From an uncultured bacterium (GTDB taxonomy: Bacteria > Bacillota > Clostridia > Lachnospirales > Lachnospiraceae), in NCBI GenBank assembly GCA_947383005.1, contig CANDBT010000037.1, positions 1-45,358 on the forward strand: 45,358 nucleotides of DNA, given 5' to 3'. Below are positions 42,418 through 45,358 of the stretch, piece after piece. Each line of letters opens with the position of its first letter. Position 1 is the stretch's first letter. The translations under genes were made by a program, and so were the position numbers. The notes beneath the pieces were generated by a model. That model saw only the letters and a list, made by a program, of their open reading frames with translations. It was not told the DNA's origin and did not search any database.

Positions 42418-45231
42418 CTAGTGGTTGCCGCCTACAGTGATAGTCGGACTTGTGCCGGGTGTATTTTGGCCATTGTTCCATTTCAGCCGCTCCGTATTTA
42501 GATTAGTCTGAAGACGAGCCTGTTCCTGGGCAATTTGCTGCTGCATAATCGCCTGTTCCGGTGTGGAATTATTTTGGCGCTGGGCTTCTTGCTGCCGCCA
42601 TTCTTCTGCCGTGGGCAGCGTGGAAATACGGGCAATGGCAGCGTCTAATTGTTGGCCATAAAATGCTGCTTCCTGATAATCGGCCACCAGGGGAAGTTTG
42701 TTTATGGCGGCCTGAGCCAGTTCCTGGGCATTGGGAGCCTGGTATTCCAGGTCTTCTACTGCTTTTAATGCTGCCAGAAATTCATTTTTCCTGGTTTCCA
42801 CTTCCAGGTCTGCCCGTCGTTTTCTGGCATCTTCTTCCGCTTTTTGCTGGGCTTCGGCCAGATTTCTGGCTTTTTGGGTTTCATAAAGAGCAATAGTTTG
42901 CTGCATTTCATTGATGATAGTTGAAAAAGTGGCATACCGGGTTGTGAGCCGCTCGAGAAATTGGGCTCGCAGGGGTCCGTTGTCCATCTGGTTTATCTGT
43001 GAATTCATTTTTTGATATTGTTCTTTTACCCAATAAGTGTCTTCCACGGTTTCGATGGTTTTAGCTTCAAATTCGGCCATGGAAGCGGTCAGATCGGTTT
43101 CCAGCTGCTGCTGTTCTTTATCATGAAGGATTTGGCGGGCCCGCAGTTCGGCGGTGATGCTGACTAAATCGGTAATTCCGGTATCCGGATCCTGACGCAT
43201 TTCCACTGTTTCCGGCTGCTCCCAGTCCCACGGTTCCTTGCCCTCATGAAGAGAGTCCATAACCGATTTCCAGATACGGCCGGCGTAGGTGCTTCCGTAG
43301 ATTCCAGGCATGGCCCGCGGGATATCATAGCCGACCCATATGGCCGTAGTATAATATCGGGTGTAGCCACAGAACCAGGTATCTTTGCTGCTGTTGGTAG
43401 TACCGGTTTTCCCGGCTGCAGGCATGCCGCCGGAAAGAGACAAGCCTCGTCCTGTACCGTAAGGTTCGGTAAGAGTGCCTTTTAAAATATCTGTAGTTAT
43501 GTAAGCAGAATCTTCTTCGTATACTTGCCATGCCTGATCCTTCAGCTCTTTAATCAAATCGCCTTGCTGTTCATGGACTAAGGAAACGATGCAGGTGCGG
43601 TTATTGTAAATGCCGTTGTTGGCAAGGGTGCTGTATCCTTTGGCCATATCCACAACCCGCAGGCCGTTGGTAAAGCCGCCAATGCTTAGGGGGAGAATCT
43701 CGTTGTCGATATAAGTGATTTTTTGAAACTCCATGTTGCCCAAATACTGCAGGCCAAAACTAACGCCGATATCTTCGAGTATCTGCCAGGCAACGGTATT
43801 TAGGCTGCGGTTCAAGGCTTCCCGTACCGTAACCATACCATGATAGGAACCGCTGCTGTTGGAAGGGCCGTCTTCCCATTTATGGTCATCAATCATCCGA
43901 GCCGGGTGATATTCACCTGTGTCAAAGGCCGGGGCATAGTCAATCAGAGGTTTGATGGTGCTGCCAGGCTGGCGGGCGCTTAAATAAGCCCGGTTGAACG
44001 GATCATCTTCGCCCCGCCCTCCAACAATGGCAACCACATAGTTGCTTTGATTGTCCACAATAACACCGGCGCCTTGCAAGGCGTATTTGCCGTTTTCCTG
44101 CAGTTCTGTGAAAGAAGATAGTCCATTGTCAATTTGGGATTGTAGCTGGTTTTGGATAGACGGATCCAGAGAAGTGTAGATACGGTAGCCGCCTGCCCGG
44201 ATTTCGTCGTTTTTTTCATTATAAAGAGCCTGATATTTTTCTATGTAAGAAGTATATTCTTCTTTATTTTGATAGGTGTACTGGAAAGGAAAACCATCCA
44301 GCTCCATTAGCTTTAGAGCAGCACAATGAATGGCGTAACTGCTCATGTAATTTTCATCGGTACCTTCAGATTCTTCCTGCACGATTCTCAGAGGCTGCTT
44401 GCAGTAAGTAAGATAATCTTCATTTGTCAGATATCCGACTTCAAACATGCTTTTCAGTACATCATTTCTTTTTTTCAGGCAGTCTTGTGGGTTTTTGATT
44501 GGGTCATAAGCGGTCGGGCTATTGCTGATGCCGGCAAGCACGGCAGCTTCGTAAGGAGCCAGTTCGGCGGCGTTTTTTCCGAAGTAGTAGCGGCTGGCAG
44601 CTTGGACGCCATAGCAATGATTGGCATAATAATTCGTGTTGCAGTAAAATTCCATAATATCCGCTTTGGAATATTCCTTTTCGATTTCCGGCGCCAGCAG
44701 AATTTCCACGACTTTGCGGGTAAAGCTTTTTTCCTGAGTGAGATAGGTGTTTTTTATGACTTGTTGAGTGATGGTGCTGCCTCCCTGTGTGATAGCGCCG
44801 TGATTTTTGATAAGTGCAAGGGCCGCCCGGGAGGTGGCGATCCAATCGACGCCGGTATGACTTTTGAAACGCCGATCTTCCTGGGCAATATAAGCATTCT
44901 GAATATTGATGCTGATTTTGTTAATCGGTACATATTCATAATGGCCTGCATTGATTAGGCCGATAATCTGCCCGTCTTTGTCGTAGACTTCCGTATCCGA
45001 CAACATACGAAAATCCTGCCGATCCATCTGAGCAAGCTTGTCGTAGGCGATTTCCCGGCAATGGTCCAGATCCGGTTTTACTTTTGTATAGATGATCAGG
45101 GCAGTAACTACACATGCTATGAGTGAAATTGTTAGCAGTTGTAAAAGGCTTTGCAGCAGCCAACCAAGAATACCCAGCAGGCTGACTAAAAAACTGCCCA
45201 ATCCTTTAAAAAATGATTTGATTATTTCCAT
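42418..45231 (-). CDS. Class A penicillin-binding protein (PBP1A type)
   Basis: A bifunctional wall synthase of 937 residues: one N-terminal helix (about 10-48), a GT51 transglycosylase with catalytic Glu118 in EDRRFKSHTGVDW and GGSTITQQVIKN, and a transpeptidase with Ser424 and Lys427 (PGSTIKP), SLN at 476-478 and KTG at 608-610. After about 680 the chain becomes charged and Gln-rich with coiled-coil character (EAQQKAEEDARKRRADLEVE) and ends in a Thr/Asn/Gly-rich tail. The ATG at 45231 has GGAGGC just upstream; an in-frame ATG lies 6 codons earlier without a site. Confidence 0.95.
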   Translation of the reverse strand: MEIIKSFFKGLGSFLVSLLGILGWLLQSLLQLLTISLIACVVTALIIYTKVKPDLDHCREIAYDKLAQMDRQDFRMLSDTEVYDKDGQIIGLINAGHYEYVPINKISINIQNAYIAQEDRRFKSHTGVDWIATSRAALALIKNHGAITQGGSTITQQVIKNTYLTQEKSFTRKVVEILLAPEIEKEYSKADIMEFYCNTNYYANHCYGVQAASRYYFGKNAAELAPYEAAVLAGISNSPTAYDPIKNPQDCLKKRNDVLKSMFEVGYLTNEDYLTYCKQPLRIVQEESEGTDENYMSSYAIHCAALKLMELDGFPFQYTYQNKEEYTSYIEKYQALYNEKNDEIRAGGYRIYTSLDPSIQNQLQSQIDNGLSSFTELQENGKYALQGAGVIVDNQSNYVVAIVGGRGEDDPFNRAYLSARQPGSTIKPLIDYAPAFDTGEYHPARMIDDHKWEDGPSNSSGSYHGMVTVREALNRSLNTVAWQILEDIGVSFGLQYLGNMEFQKITYIDNEILPLSIGGFTNGLRVVDMAKGYSTLANNGIYNNRTCIVSLVHEQQGDLIKELKDQAWQVYEEDSAYITTDILKGTLTEPYGTGRGLSLSGGMPAAGKTGTTNSSKDTWFCGYTRYYTTAIWVGYDIPRAMPGIYGSTYAGRIWKSVMDSLHEGKEPWDWEQPETVEMRQDPDTGITDLVSITAELRARQILHDKEQQQLETDLTASMAEFEAKTIETVEDTYWVKEQYQKMNSQINQMDNGPLRAQFLERLTTRYATFSTIINEMQQTIALYETQKARNLAEAQQKAEEDARKRRADLEVETRKNEFLAALKAVEDLEYQAPNAQELAQAAINKLPLVADYQEAAFYGQQLDAAIARISTLPTAEEWRQQEAQRQNNSTPEQAIMQQQIAQEQARLQTNLNTERLKWNNGQNTPGTSPTITVGGNH

Positions 45232-45310
45232 AATTGCCTCCGTTTGCATAGGGTGTACTCTCGGAATCCCTCCTGCACCTGCCTTTGCGGCTGATTTTCC
45301 GTCATATGCA

Positions 45311-45358
45311 CATAAATTTAATCAACGTACGTTCCACGTACGCCTCATAAATTTATGC
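45311..45358. repeat. Palindromic element at the right window edge
   Basis: CATAAATTTA (45311-45320) pairs with TAAATTTATG (45348-45357) around two CGTACG hexamers (45326-45331, 45337-45342) that can pair with each other. CATAAATTTATG is itself a 12-bp palindrome. It lies upstream of the PBP gene and is cut by the window end. Confidence 0.45.

Noticed and set aside
44326-44958. 210-codon plus-strand frame opposite the class A PBP
   Set aside because: It runs exactly against the conserved transglycosylase region and is explained as a shadow.

Overview
The window looks like chromosome of an anaerobic, spore-forming Firmicute of the class Clostridia, most likely Lachnospiraceae. The reasons are strong AGGAGG-type ribosome binding sites, a GerA/SpoVAF-type germination protein, ferredoxin-domain aldo/keto reductases, ECF vitamin uptake proteins behind FMN and preQ1 riboswitches, a DUF4250 protein and a long clostridial FtsA-like protein. 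No rRNA, tRNA, CRISPR array, intact insertion sequence or phage gene was seen. Taxonomy is inferred from gene content only.

Region 1 (1-7913) is an accessory sugar-acid cassette. An AraC regulator is divergent from a run of genes for a UxuA-type mannonate dehydratase, an RraA/HMG-aldolase-family protein, a short-chain dehydrogenase, a complete TRAP transporter (DctP, DctQ, DctM) and a zinc polyol-type dehydrogenase. Uptake, dehydration, possible aldol cleavage and two redox steps are thus together, but the usual isomerase, KDG kinase and KDPG aldolase are absent from the window.

Region 2 (7914-10165) is visibly AT-richer. It starts with a promoter-like sequence and a 22-bp perfect hairpin, then a decayed serine-recombinase C-terminus, a WYL regulator, an operator-like inverted repeat, a zinc-ribbon protein and a DJ-1/PfpI protein. 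It reads as an old insertion.

Region 3 (10290-20118) holds an alanyl-tRNA editing protein, a ferredoxin-type aldo/keto reductase, a 760-residue FtsA-like protein, an AraC regulator facing an orphan sugar-binding lipoprotein, an FMN riboswitch with RibU, and the tRNA t6A enzyme Sua5/TsaC.

Region 4 (20119-28679) has a 317-bp gap with a long G-U-containing hairpin, then dCMP deaminase, a B12-type radical SAM protein, a 34-residue membrane peptide, a VanW/G5 wall protein with a minisatellite tail, an AIRS_C-only protein, an Lrp regulator with an aminotransferase, TrmL, and a second ferredoxin-type aldo/keto reductase.

Region 5 (28680-45358) has a secreted GH5 glucanase with a structured leader, a germination protein, asparaginase, DUF4250, cardiolipin synthase, a small membrane protein, PlsC, PheA (GTG start inside plsC), a Ppx-Ppk1 polyphosphate pair, a preQ1-controlled QueT, and a class A PBP with a small cationic membrane protein.

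The most unusual non-coding content is a two-hairpin dispersed repeat with compensatory base changes (12957-13073 and 28907-28998), the structured element at 20224-20359 whose 3' half recurs at the window's left edge, and an extra 12-bp hairpin ahead of the preQ1 aptamer.
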